This document shows, in pieces, positions 15,571 to 23,532 of a DNA stretch of 50,171 nucleotides (its first letter is position 1; every line of letters starts with the position of its first letter). Below the pieces are notes generated by a model. That model searched no databases, had not been told where the DNA came from, and saw only the letters and a list, made by a program, of their open reading frames with translations. Made by a program: the position numbers and the translations under genes. This DNA is from Bacillota bacterium (lineage in GTDB: Bacteria; Bacillota; Clostridia; Lachnospirales; Lachnospiraceae), in the NCBI GenBank assembly GCA_023415055.1, contig JAEZLZ010000051.1:1-50171 (forward strand). Reading direction: 5' to 3'.

Positions 15571-16515
15571 GTGTTTAAATATATAGTAAAGCGATTATTT
15601 TATGCATTGTTGACATTACTTGTGTTAACAGCACTGACATTTTTTATGATGCGATTGTTACCCGGCGATCCCTTCATTGGTGAGAAAGCAATCCCGGAGA
15701 CAACTTTAAAAGCTCTAAATGCGAAGTATGGATTAGACAAGCCTATGTATGTTCAGCTATGGATGTATATGCAGAATGTATTCAGAGGTGATTTAGGTAT
15801 TTCCATTCATTATAATCGTCCTGTTAATGATATTATTGCACAAGCATTTCCATATTCATTTGATTTAGGAATGAGAGCACTTATCTTTGCTACTATTATG
15901 GGTGTCTTACTCGGGATCGTAGCAGCTGTAAAAAGAGGTACAAAATGGGATACCATTACGATGTTTATTGCAATCATCGGTGTGTCCGTACCCGGTTTTA
16001 TTATTGGAGCAATTCTTCAGTATTTCCTAGGCTTAAAGCTGTATCAAGCGACCGGTATCCGTTTCTTCCCGATTACCGGATGGAATTCCTTCGCCAGTAA
16101 ATTGCTGCCTGCCTTCGCGCTAAGCTTTGGTTCACTTGCAACGATCTCCAGATTGATGAGAACCAGTATGCTTGATGTTCTTGGACAGGATTATATTAAG
16201 ACAGCAAAATCCAAAGGATTATCCCAGAAGAAGATTATCTGGAAGCACGCCGTACGTAATGCGATCATGCCCATTATTACTGTATTAGGTCCGATCGCCG
16301 CAGCTGTACTTACCGGAGCCTTTGTTGTTGAGAATATCTTCTCAATCCCCGGTATGGGTAAATTTTTCGTTTTAAGCATCCAGACTCAGGATTATACAAT
16401 GATATCCGGAACCACATTGTTTTATGGAGCCTTTTTAGTAATTGCTAATCTCATTGTAGATATTGCTTATGGTTTCATTGACCCCCGTGTTAAATTAGCG
16501 GATGCAAAGGAGTGA
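15571..16515 (+). CDS. oppB: Oligopeptide ABC transporter permease OppB
   Basis: The first membrane subunit of the peptide importer, 314 residues. N-terminal TM follows MFKYIVKRLFYALL. The periplasmic segment has LPGDPF, and several more TM segments follow. The permease EAA-like loop is DYIKTAKSKGLSQKKIIWKH, where the coupling helix meets the ATPase. The start is a GTG at 15571, chosen because AAAGGAGG ends exactly seven nt upstream and the product then begins like other OppB/DppB proteins. An upstream in-frame ATG would add an unlikely polar extension. oppC starts five nt after the stop. Confidence 0.93.
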   Translation: MFKYIVKRLFYALLTLLVLTALTFFMMRLLPGDPFIGEKAIPETTLKALNAKYGLDKPMYVQLWMYMQNVFRGDLGISIHYNRPVNDIIAQAFPYSFDLGMRALIFATIMGVLLGIVAAVKRGTKWDTITMFIAIIGVSVPGFIIGAILQYFLGLKLYQATGIRFFPITGWNSFASKLLPAFALSFGSLATISRLMRTSMLDVLGQDYIKTAKSKGLSQKKIIWKHAVRNAIMPIITVLGPIAAAVLTGAFVVENIFSIPGMGKFFVLSIQTQDYTMISGTTLFYGAFLVIANLIVDIAYGFIDPRVKLADAKE

Positions 16516-16519
16516 TGAG

Positions 16520-17458
16520 ATGAGCCAGATAGAGAAAAGCCAATTTGAATGGGTCGGTGCTAATGCGACCGAAGCAGAGAAGATTAGCAGACCGAATACA
16601 AGCTATTGGAAAGATGCAATGCATCGTCTTTCTAAGAATAAGCCTGCTATGGTATGTTTATTTGTGATTATATTCATCGCGTTACTGAGTATCTTTGTTC
16701 CGATGTTATCCCCTTACACGATCAGCGAGCAGCATTTAACTCATGCTGATCAAACGATGTTCTTTACCGATCCGGTAGACGGACACATGCATATCTTTGG
16801 AACAGACTCTCTGGGACGTGATATATTCACCAGAACCTGGTCCGGTGGTAGAGTTTCCTTATTTATTGCATTTGCTGCAGTATTTATTAACTTTATTATC
16901 GGTGTTATCTATGGTGGTATTTCCGGTTATGTTGGAGGTTCTGTAGATAATATTATGATGAGAATTATTGAAATTATCAATGGTATTCCATATTTGATCA
17001 TCGTCGTTCTGTTAATGATGGTTATTCCACCCGGAGCGATGACAATGGTTATTGCTTATGCGGCGGTTGGATGGACCGGTATGGCACGACTGGTTCGTGG
17101 ACAGATCATGAGCTTAAAGCAGCAGGATTATGTTATTGCTGCAAAGGTTATGGGTGCGAGACCTGCGAGAATTATCGGTAAGCACTTACTGCCTAATACA
17201 TTGAGTATTGTAATTGTTGATTTAACATTAGCTATTCCAGCTGCTATTTTCACTGAGGCATTCTTAAGTTATATCGGTCTTGGTGTTCCGGTTCCGATGG
17301 CTAGCTGGGGTATTCTTGCAAATGATGGTTCCAGAGTGTTCCAGATGTATCCGTCCCAGTTGATTATACCTGCGGTCTGCATTAGTTTAACTATGTTATC
17401 CTTCAATCTGTTGGGTGACGGTTTGCGTGATGCACTAGATCCTAAGTTAAGGAGATAA
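16520..17458 (+). CDS. oppC: Oligopeptide ABC transporter permease OppC
   Basis: The second permease subunit, 312 residues. It has an N-terminal cytoplasmic tail (to about 40), TM1 (KPAMVCLFVIIFIALLSIFV), and the OppC-specific HIFGTDSLGRDIFTR loop. The coupling loop is DYVIAAKVMGARPARIIGKH, and the C-terminus is NLLGDGLRDALDPKLRR, typical for the family. AAGGAG from the oppB end precedes this ATG by seven nt. An in-frame ATG at 16502 inside oppB is less likely. oppD follows after four nt, so the operon is tightly coupled. Confidence 0.93.
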   Translation: MSQIEKSQFEWVGANATEAEKISRPNTSYWKDAMHRLSKNKPAMVCLFVIIFIALLSIFVPMLSPYTISEQHLTHADQTMFFTDPVDGHMHIFGTDSLGRDIFTRTWSGGRVSLFIAFAAVFINFIIGVIYGGISGYVGGSVDNIMMRIIEIINGIPYLIIVVLLMMVIPPGAMTMVIAYAAVGWTGMARLVRGQIMSLKQQDYVIAAKVMGARPARIIGKHLLPNTLSIVIVDLTLAIPAAIFTEAFLSYIGLGVPVPMASWGILANDGSRVFQMYPSQLIIPAVCISLTMLSFNLLGDGLRDALDPKLRR

Positions 17459-17462
17459 TGTG

Positions 17463-18467
17463 ATGAATAATGTATTACGAGTAGATGATTTACATGTATC
17501 CTTCGATACTTATGCCGGTGAAGTGAAAGCAGTTCGCGGTGTCACCTTTGATGTAGCAGAAGGTGAGGTTCTTGCTATCGTTGGAGAGAGTGGTTGCGGA
17601 AAGAGCGTAACAGCACAGACAATTATGAAGTTGAATCCGATGCCGCCGGCACGTATCGTTCGCGGTGATATTCAACTTGGAGATAAAGACATTGTAAAAG
17701 CAACTGAAAAAGAGATGATGGAAATTCGTGGTAAGGATGTCAGCATGATCTTCCAGGATCCAATGACTTGCTTAAATCCTACGATGACCGTAGGTAAGCA
17801 GTTAACGGAAGCCATCCGCCATCATCAGAAATTATCCAAGGAAGATGCACATAAGGAATCAATCCGTCTTCTGAATCTGGTTAAGATCCCGAATCCGGAA
17901 CAGAGATCGAAACAGTATCCTCATGAGTTCTCCGGCGGCATGAGACAAAGAGTAATGATCGCTATGGCACTTTCCTGTGCTCCGAAGCTTCTGATTGCGG
18001 ACGAGCCTACCACTGCTCTTGACGTAACTATTCAGGCGCAGATTATGGATCTTCTTCAGGAAATCAAGGAAAAGACAAACACAGCAATTATACTGATTAC
18101 TCATGACCTTGGAGTAGTTGCAAGCATGGCAGACCGTGTGGCTGTAATGTATGCAGGTAAAATTGTTGAAATAGGATCAGCAGAAGATATTTTCTATCGT
18201 TCCTCTCATCCGTATACAAAAGCACTTTTAAAGAGCCTTCCGACGACTGATATGGACCGTAGCGTCCGTCTGGTTTCGATCGCCGGAACTCCTCCGGATC
18301 TTTTGAACCCTCCGGTAGGTTGCGGCTTTGCCAGCAGATGTGATAATTGCATGAGAATTTGTCAGAATGAGCTTCCGCCTCAGTTTGAAGTAGGTCAAAA
18401 CCACCTTTCGGCTTGCTGGTTACAACATGAGGATTGCCCGAGTACACTAAACGGAGGTGAAAAATAA
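17463..18467 (+). CDS. oppD: Oligopeptide ABC transporter ATP-binding protein OppD
   Basis: One of the two ATPases that power peptide import at the inner face of the membrane, 334 residues. It has Walker A GESGCGKSV, Q-loop FQDPMTCLNPTMTVG, signature FSGGMRQRVMIAMAL, Walker B LLIADEPTTALD, and the H-loop His in LITHDLG. The C-terminal oligopeptide-transporter extension has a Cys cluster (GCGFASRCDNCMRIC then SACW) as in family members that bind an iron-sulfur cluster. The ATG at 17463 lies eight nt after AAGGAG. A GTG one codon upstream is the alternative. Its stop overlaps the oppF start by one base. Confidence 0.94.
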   Translation: MNNVLRVDDLHVSFDTYAGEVKAVRGVTFDVAEGEVLAIVGESGCGKSVTAQTIMKLNPMPPARIVRGDIQLGDKDIVKATEKEMMEIRGKDVSMIFQDPMTCLNPTMTVGKQLTEAIRHHQKLSKEDAHKESIRLLNLVKIPNPEQRSKQYPHEFSGGMRQRVMIAMALSCAPKLLIADEPTTALDVTIQAQIMDLLQEIKEKTNTAIILITHDLGVVASMADRVAVMYAGKIVEIGSAEDIFYRSSHPYTKALLKSLPTTDMDRSVRLVSIAGTPPDLLNPPVGCGFASRCDNCMRICQNELPPQFEVGQNHLSACWLQHEDCPSTLNGGEK

Positions 18468-19450
18468 TGAGTAGAAAAACACCTTTGAATTTATCTGACA
18501 GCAATAAGTTGGTTGAAATACAGCAGGTATCGAAGCATTTTAAGGTATCAGAGGGTATCTTAAAGGCAGTAAATAATGTAAATTTTGATATCTATAAGGG
18601 AGAGACCCTAGGCCTGGTAGGTGAATCCGGCTGCGGTAAATCTACTTTAGGTAAGGTACTGATGGGTATCTATCCTCCTACTCAAGGTAAGATCCTTTAC
18701 CATGGAAAGAAGGATATCGAGATAAAGAAGAGTACTCACTTTGACTACTCCAAAATGGCTCAGATTATCTTCCAGGATCCCTACTCTTCTCTTGATCCTC
18801 GTATGACAGTAGGTTCTATAGTAGAAGAGGGTATGGTTATCCATAAGATGTATGATAAGAAGAGACGTCAGGAGAGAGTGTACGAGCTGCTTGAATTAGT
18901 TGGTTTGAATCGTGAACATGCTAATCGTTTCCCTCATGAGTTCTCCGGTGGTCAGCGTCAGCGTATCGGTATTGCACGAGCTCTGTCTATTGAGCCCGAA
19001 TTCATCGTTTGTGATGAGCCGATTTCCGCTTTGGACGTTTCCATTCAATCACAGATTATCAATTTGCTTCACGATCTGCAGGAGAAGCTGGGATTAACTT
19101 ATCTCTTTATTGCTCATGACTTAAATATTGTTAAGTACATCAGTGATCGTATCGCTGTAATGTATTTGGGTAATATCGTAGAATTAGCAACCAGTGATGA
19201 GCTATATGAAAAGACACTTCATCCGTACTCCCAAGCACTGCTATCTGCAGTACCGATTCCGGATCCGGATAAAGAAGCTCAGAAACAACGTCAGATCTTG
19301 AGCGGTGATGTTCCCAGCCCAATCAATACTCCGAAGGGATGTCCTTTTGCAGGTCGTTGCCCGCGCGCAACTGATATCTGCCGTCAGGAAAAACCCACTT
19401 TGGAGATGAAACAAGGTCATCTGGTATCTTGTCATCATGTAGAAAAGTAA
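18467..19450 (+). CDS. oppF: Oligopeptide ABC transporter ATP-binding protein OppF
   Basis: The partner ATPase of OppD, 327 residues. It has Walker A GESGCGKSTLG, Q-loop FQDPYSSLDPRMTVG, signature FSGGQRQRIGIARAL, Walker B FIVCDEPISALDVS, and a C-terminal extension with a Cys cluster (GCPFAGRCPRATDIC then SCHH). It starts within the oppD stop (TAATG), with GGAGGTG eight nt upstream. It is the last gene of the transporter operon and is followed by a strong terminator 24 nt after its stop. Confidence 0.94.
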   Translation: MSRKTPLNLSDSNKLVEIQQVSKHFKVSEGILKAVNNVNFDIYKGETLGLVGESGCGKSTLGKVLMGIYPPTQGKILYHGKKDIEIKKSTHFDYSKMAQIIFQDPYSSLDPRMTVGSIVEEGMVIHKMYDKKRRQERVYELLELVGLNREHANRFPHEFSGGQRQRIGIARALSIEPEFIVCDEPISALDVSIQSQIINLLHDLQEKLGLTYLFIAHDLNIVKYISDRIAVMYLGNIVELATSDELYEKTLHPYSQALLSAVPIPDPDKEAQKQRQILSGDVPSPINTPKGCPFAGRCPRATDICRQEKPTLEMKQGHLVSCHHVEK

Positions 19451-19473
19451 TTACAGGTCATACTATTATATAT

Positions 19474-19505
19474 GCAAAAGCCGAGGATTTTCCTCGGCTT
19501 TTTGC
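19474..19505 (+). terminator. Terminator of the opp operon
   Basis: GCAAAAGCCGAGGA pairs with TCCTCGGCTTTTTGC around TTT, ending in T5. Confidence 0.95.
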
Positions 19506-19699
19506 TGTTGTGGTGTACCCGGCATGGGTGCAATCTGAAAGACAGCTACACTAATTGATAACCGTTATGATCAAACTCGAAATTGATGCAATTTCCTTAG
19601 ATAGGATAGTTAATGTTTTTGCTAAATTTTGAATAATAATCCAACAAACAGGAGAAAATGATTTAACATAGGAAAAAGTTGAATCGGAGGTTTCGTTGG

Positions 19700-20332
19700 A
19701 TGAAAAGAAGGATCATAATAACAATGATAATGGCTATTTGGATGGTAACAGTAAGCTCGGACTATGCTTACAGCGCAACCGGCTTAACGGCGGCAGAGAA
19801 TAGAATACTTGAGAAATTAAGGACGAGCGTTACACTTGATGGTAATACCTATTCTATTCCGGTATATTACTTGAATCAAATTGAAAATGAGCTTATTAAA
19901 AATAAGGAGAATATTTCCGACAAGCAAGCGGATGTCATTATCAAAAAAATGGATGAAGCCATAAAAATACTTTGCAAAATGAGCGTCAAGGATTTATCAG
20001 ATTTTAATGATACTGAGAAGGTCCTGAAGCTATTAACTTTAATTGACGAGGCGGCTTCTGAGGCGGATTATCAAGTATCCATAAATCTCTCCAAGATGAG
20101 CGTAAATGTGATAAATCCAGAGGGAAAGATGATTTTTATAGCCCAAAATACTATTAATCAGACAGGATCGGATGGGTCAGGTATTTTTCAAAGGTTTGTC
20201 ATATCTGTATCACTTCTTCTCCTGTGTTTCGTTCCTATATTTGTTATTCAGTTCAATGACTGGATAAGAAAATATAGGCAGAGCAGGTGTGCGGTGAATA
20301 ATGTGGGTGCAGGTAGAAGCCATGAGAAATAA
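19700..20332 (+). CDS. Secreted, C-terminally membrane-anchored protein of unknown function next to a sortase
   Basis: I do not recognise the family. The 210-residue product has an N-terminal signal peptide (KRR, then a hydrophobic stretch to about residue 24, cleavage near YAYSA). A helical polar region about 28-160 is rich in Lys, Asp and Glu. A C-terminal TM lies at about 164-184, followed by basic residues (RKYRQSR), so most of the protein should be outside the cell. No LPxTG-like motif precedes the TM. The start at 19700 follows CGGAGG by nine nt; an in-frame TTG at 19679 is unlikely. It overlaps the sortase gene by about 30 nt, so the two are made together. Confidence 0.75.
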   Translation: MKRRIIITMIMAIWMVTVSSDYAYSATGLTAAENRILEKLRTSVTLDGNTYSIPVYYLNQIENELIKNKENISDKQADVIIKKMDEAIKILCKMSVKDLSDFNDTEKVLKLLTLIDEAASEADYQVSINLSKMSVNVINPEGKMIFIAQNTINQTGSDGSGIFQRFVISVSLLLLCFVPIFVIQFNDWIRKYRQSRCAVNNVGAGRSHEK

Positions 20333-21062
20333 GGTGAAACGAACCATGGCATATATTTATATGCCTTTCCTTTATATGTTTTTGGGATATCTATTGATTT
20401 ATTTTGTTACTGCACCATCCATTACGATGCTTTCCACTTCCCTTATGATGTTGATGCCTCAAGATGGATTAGAGAAGCCTGCGGAAATCAATATAGTGGA
20501 TCAACCTGAAGACGAAGCAGTCTCAGTACAAAGCGCAAATATAATAAACAGTTCAACGAAGGAGAGTACGGATGTCAGTTCAAATAAGAAGGATGAGAAG
20601 GTACAAACGGTTAATATATCGGAACTTATATTCCCGGATCTTGGAGAACGGTATGCTAACCTATGTTGCAAGCGCATTGCTTTGGAAGCTCCGGTCTATT
20701 GGGGGGATACGAAGGAGATCCTAAAGGTAGGAGTCGGTCAATACATCGGAAGCTTCTTGCCGGGCTTTGAACGTACGATACTCCTATCCGGTCACAATAA
20801 CTCTTATTTTCACTCTCTACAGAAGATTGAGACAGGGGATTTGCTCTCCTGTGCTACGAGCTATGGAGAGTATGAATATGTCGTTACCAGTGTTACCATT
20901 ATGAGCTCTGCAGATGCAGAGGATTCCTTTGATCGAATGCTGTCCTCGGAGAAAGAGAAGCTGATACTTTATACCTGTTATCCATTTGATTCACTGATTG
21001 CTGAAAAAGAAGACCGGCTGTTTGTGTTTGCAGATAAGATTTCAGGACCAAGAATACAGTAG
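20301..21062 (+). CDS. Class D-like sortase
   Basis: A membrane-anchored cysteine transpeptidase of 253 residues. TM is at about 18-48, followed by a Ser/Glu/Lys-rich linker (about 55-105), then the sortase barrel. The catalytic triad is visible as His165 in LLSGHNN, Cys226 in LILYTCYPF (TLxTC-type signature) and Arg239 in EDRLFVF. The start is uncertain: ATG at 20301, 20322 (product begins MRNKVKRT) or 20346 are all in frame, with AAGGTG nine nt before the last. It overlaps the preceding gene and is followed after eight nt by the next. Class D is assigned from the motifs; no sorting substrate lies beside it. Confidence 0.85.
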   Translation: MWVQVEAMRNKVKRTMAYIYMPFLYMFLGYLLIYFVTAPSITMLSTSLMMLMPQDGLEKPAEINIVDQPEDEAVSVQSANIINSSTKESTDVSSNKKDEKVQTVNISELIFPDLGERYANLCCKRIALEAPVYWGDTKEILKVGVGQYIGSFLPGFERTILLSGHNNSYFHSLQKIETGDLLSCATSYGEYEYVVTSVTIMSSADAEDSFDRMLSSEKEKLILYTCYPFDSLIAEKEDRLFVFADKISGPRIQ

Positions 21063-21070
21063 GTGAGAAT

Positions 21071-21964
21071 ATGGGAAAAAAGAATAAGGAGTTTCATACC
21101 AATATCCGCAGTTTAACGAAGAGAAGGCATTATTTCAGAAGCTTTGCTAATTTTACTTTAGCATTTATCTTATCCATGACTTTTGTTGCACTTTCCCTTT
21201 TGTCTGTCCTTCAATATCACTTCTTTCAAGAAAACACTATTATTGAAATATTATCCTCCAGCGATTACTACCAAAATAAGTTCCAGGAAATGATTATCAG
21301 AATGGAAGAGAATAATACGGCTGCCGGCTTGCCATCTGGGATAGCTGAGAAAATATTCTTTCAAGAGGATCTAAAGAAGGATATCATACACAACATTGAA
21401 TTAATGTTTCGTGGCGAAGTATTTTCTTCGGACAAGGAAGTTGAATTAAGACTTAAGAATAACTTCATGACCTTAATGAATCAAACTAAGACTACCACTT
21501 CAACAATTGTAAAGGAACACGACCTGAAGCCGATGTTGGAAGATTATAATAAAGCAATAAAAATACCTCTGATAGATTACTATATGAAAATAAAAAAAGA
21601 ATATCAGATAATCCATTTCCTGGGAGTGGCATTCTGTGTTAGTATGATTATATTAATAATAATCATCCTTATAAAACTAAATGGATGGCTCCATCGTACC
21701 TTTCAATTTATTGCTTACAGTTCTATGGCAGCGGCAATGATGCTTTGTGTTGCTCCATCTATATTACTAATTAAAAAGAGTTATAGTAGTCTACATCTGA
21801 TGCCGGAGTCCTTTGATGGATTTATCACGAATTCTATTATCGATATTGCGGTTAATTTGCTAAGAATTAGCGCTATATTTGCGCTTTTATCAATAATCAT
21901 AATAGTTACCGGCAAGGGTATCAAGGCGAACCTGATGAAATTTTACAAATTAACGAAGGGGTAA
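21071..21964 (+). CDS. Four-TM membrane protein of unknown function in sortase cluster
   Basis: I do not recognise the family. The product has 297 residues: a basic cytoplasmic N-terminus (about 1-22) and TM1 at about 25-48. An extracellular charged helical domain of about 125 residues follows, then three more TM segments near 178-202, 210-233 and 258-284, and a basic C-terminal tail. Topology: both ends inside, one large outside loop, which could meet the sortase or its substrate. AGGTGAG directly after the sortase stop is its ribosome site. namA follows only ten nt after its stop, so the four genes probably share a transcript. Confidence 0.7.
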   Translation: MGKKNKEFHTNIRSLTKRRHYFRSFANFTLAFILSMTFVALSLLSVLQYHFFQENTIIEILSSSDYYQNKFQEMIIRMEENNTAAGLPSGIAEKIFFQEDLKKDIIHNIELMFRGEVFSSDKEVELRLKNNFMTLMNQTKTTTSTIVKEHDLKPMLEDYNKAIKIPLIDYYMKIKKEYQIIHFLGVAFCVSMIILIIIILIKLNGWLHRTFQFIAYSSMAAAMMLCVAPSILLIKKSYSSLHLMPESFDGFITNSIIDIAVNLLRISAIFALLSIIIIVTGKGIKANLMKFYKLTKG

Positions 21965-21974
21965 GGTGAAACAT

Positions 21975-22997
21975 ATGTCAAAATTAATGTCAGGCTATCA
22001 TATTAAAAATATGAGTTTAAAAAACAGAATCATGATGGCTCCGATGTGCATGTTCTGTGCGGGAGAGGATGCACTTGCAACTGAGTGGCATGAGATCCAC
22101 TATGCAACGCGTGCTGTGGGTCAGGTTGGGCTAATTATGATGGAAGCAACCGGTGTGGAGAGCAGGGGACGAATTACAAGCCGTGATCTTGGATTGTGGA
22201 AGGATGAGCAGATAGAAGGATTACAGAGAATTGTAAAAGTATGCCATGATAATGACGCCAAGATAGGAGTTCAGCTGGCACATGCCGGCAGAAAATCGGA
22301 GGTTATATCAGAACCGTCCATAGCACCAAGTCCGATTCGCTTCAGTGATGATTACAGGACACCGGTTGAGATGACACATAAGGATATAGAACAAGTTAAA
22401 AAAGCATTCCGCGATGCTGCTGAGAGAGCAGATCGTGCCGGATATGATGTGATTGAGCTTCACGCAGCGCATGGATATTTGATCAGTGAATTTTTATCTC
22501 CGCTTACAAATAAACGTACGGATGAATATGGTGGCTCATTAGAAAACAGAGTTCGTTTCTTGAGAGAAGTTCTGAAAGAGGTAAAATCAATATGGCCGGA
22601 CACGAAGCCGATCATTGTGCGTGTATCTGCAGAGGATTATGAAGAAGGCGGAAATCACGCGCAGGATATGGCGCAAATCATTCAGTTAGTTAAGGATGAG
22701 GGAATTGATTTGGTGAATGTCAGTTCCGGAGGAGTAGTCAATGTCGGACCGAAAGCTTATCCGGGATACCAGGTAAGGTTTGCTGAGATGATAAGAAACA
22801 CGGCAGCTATTCCGGTCATTGCCGGGGGTCTCATTTATTCACCCCAGCTGGCAGAGGAAATTCTTCAAAATGAACGTGCCGATCTTGTCTTTGTTGGAAG
22901 AGAATTACTTCGTAATCCTTATTGGCCGCTTCAGGCAGCCAAGGAATTGAGAGATGATATTACGTGGCCTGTGCAGTACGATCGGTCTAGGAATTGA
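21975..22997 (+). CDS. namA: NADH:flavin oxidoreductase, YqjM/NamA-type ene reductase
   Basis: An Old Yellow Enzyme that reduces activated C=C bonds with FMN and NAD(P)H in the cytoplasm. It has 340 residues. Motifs are MMAPMCMF near the N-terminus, GQVGLIMMEATGVES, QLAHAGRKSEV, HAAHGYLISEFLSPLTNKRTD (split by my reading, catalytic His pair) and VFVGRELLRNP for phosphate binding. This is the short single-domain class and resembles B. subtilis YqjM; it lacks the C-terminal FeS/FAD domain of larger enoate reductases. The ATG at 21975 follows AAGGTGAA; a GTG three codons upstream is the alternative. It is close behind the sortase-cluster membrane protein, though the functional link is unclear. 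Confidence 0.93.
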   Translation: MSKLMSGYHIKNMSLKNRIMMAPMCMFCAGEDALATEWHEIHYATRAVGQVGLIMMEATGVESRGRITSRDLGLWKDEQIEGLQRIVKVCHDNDAKIGVQLAHAGRKSEVISEPSIAPSPIRFSDDYRTPVEMTHKDIEQVKKAFRDAAERADRAGYDVIELHAAHGYLISEFLSPLTNKRTDEYGGSLENRVRFLREVLKEVKSIWPDTKPIIVRVSAEDYEEGGNHAQDMAQIIQLVKDEGIDLVNVSSGGVVNVGPKAYPGYQVRFAEMIRNTAAIPVIAGGLIYSPQLAEEILQNERADLVFVGRELLRNPYWPLQAAKELRDDITWPVQYDRSRN

Positions 22998-23003
22998 ACA
23001 GAA

Positions 23004-23108
23004 TCAAAGAGCATGAATTAAGGTAAGGATTCCTGCCCAGAGAAAAGTGCTAAGTATAAGTCCGTTTTTTAAGCCCTTAAAAAAGTTGTGGTTATTGTTA
23101 TCTTCCAT
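23004..23108 (-). CDS. 34-residue single-TM membrane peptide
   Basis: A short gene on the minus strand, convergent with namA and six nt from its end. The peptide starts MEDNNNHNFFKGLKNG, then has one hydrophobic segment (LILSTFLWAGILTLIHAL) running to the C-terminus. GGAG stands six nt before the ATG. The acidic/polar head followed by Lys and a single TM fits a small membrane-inserted peptide. The function is unknown. The only terminator seen for namA lies beyond this gene, so the namA transcript would be antisense to it. Confidence 0.6.
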   Translation of the reverse strand: MEDNNNHNFFKGLKNGLILSTFLWAGILTLIHAL

Positions 23109-23120
23109 AATAATCTCCAA

Positions 23121-23210
23121 TCAACCGATATCCGCGAAATTGGGTGCCAGCACAATATTTGCATCGTGAATTGCTTTAACAATTCAAGCAGTGAAAAATT
23201 TATAGTTCAT
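23121..23210 (-). other. Possible 8-codon leader ORF or 29-codon ORF interrupted by TGA
   Basis: GGAGG, four nt, then ATG (23210) starts MNYKFFTA and stops at TGA (23184-23186). Reading on in frame gives 20 more sense codons, ending at a TGA 12 nt before the next ATG and next to its ribosome site. The first TGA is the base of a perfect 7-bp hairpin (TGAATTG / CAATTCA, six-nt loop). It may be a leader peptide with a hairpin, or a decayed ORF. The open stretch is short enough to be chance. Confidence 0.3.
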
Positions 23211-23351
23211 ACTACCTCCAGTGTCAATGTCTAAGATTTAACTTATACATGTACTTTTAGTATGGGTAATAATTAATGTTCTATACACAGGATTCATGTC
23301 ATTTTCGTATAAGATAATCATGTTAATTAGATGATATATTCAATCGAAAGT

Positions 23352-23384
23352 AAGCAGCGAGGCATAGGCATCGCTGCTTTTATT
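23352..23384. terminator. Terminator, probably of the sortase-namA unit
   Basis: AAGCAGCGA / TCGCTGCTT with a 10-nt loop and TTTTATT tail. It is the first terminator-like structure after namA, 355 nt past its stop. It fuses into repeat copy B. Confidence 0.75.
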
Positions 23385-23426
23385 CGTGACAATAGAAAGT
23401 TCGCGAAGCGCGCTTTCTATCGTTTA
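23381..23426. repeat. Intergenic palindromic repeat, copy B
   Basis: Same sequence as copies A (5042) and C (30562): ATAGAAAG (23392-23399) / CTTTCTAT (23413-23420) around a GCGAAGC core (23403-23409). It follows a terminator directly. Confidence 0.8.
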
Positions 23427-23463
23427 TGTGTTGATGTCATAGGTGGATTTTGATTTAAAAGGG

Positions 23464-23491
23464 TAGAAAAAAGTTTTCTATTTGCTATAAT
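23464..23491 (+). promoter_or_regulatory. Promoter with palindromic operator for the second LacI gene
   Basis: TATAAT (23486-23491), with TGC just before it, is an extended -10. TAGAAAA, AAG, TTTTCTA (23464-23480) is a perfect 7-bp inverted repeat where the -35 should be, fitting an autoregulatory operator. Confidence 0.55.
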
Positions 23492-23532
23492 GAACTTAGT
23501 CTGGAATTATGCATATCGGAAGGAGGACTAGT

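Noticed and set aside
23121..23210. Selenocysteine at the in-frame TGA
   Set aside because: The hairpin starts at the TGA itself with a TTAAAG loop, and does not show the placement or loop bases expected of a bacterial SECIS element.
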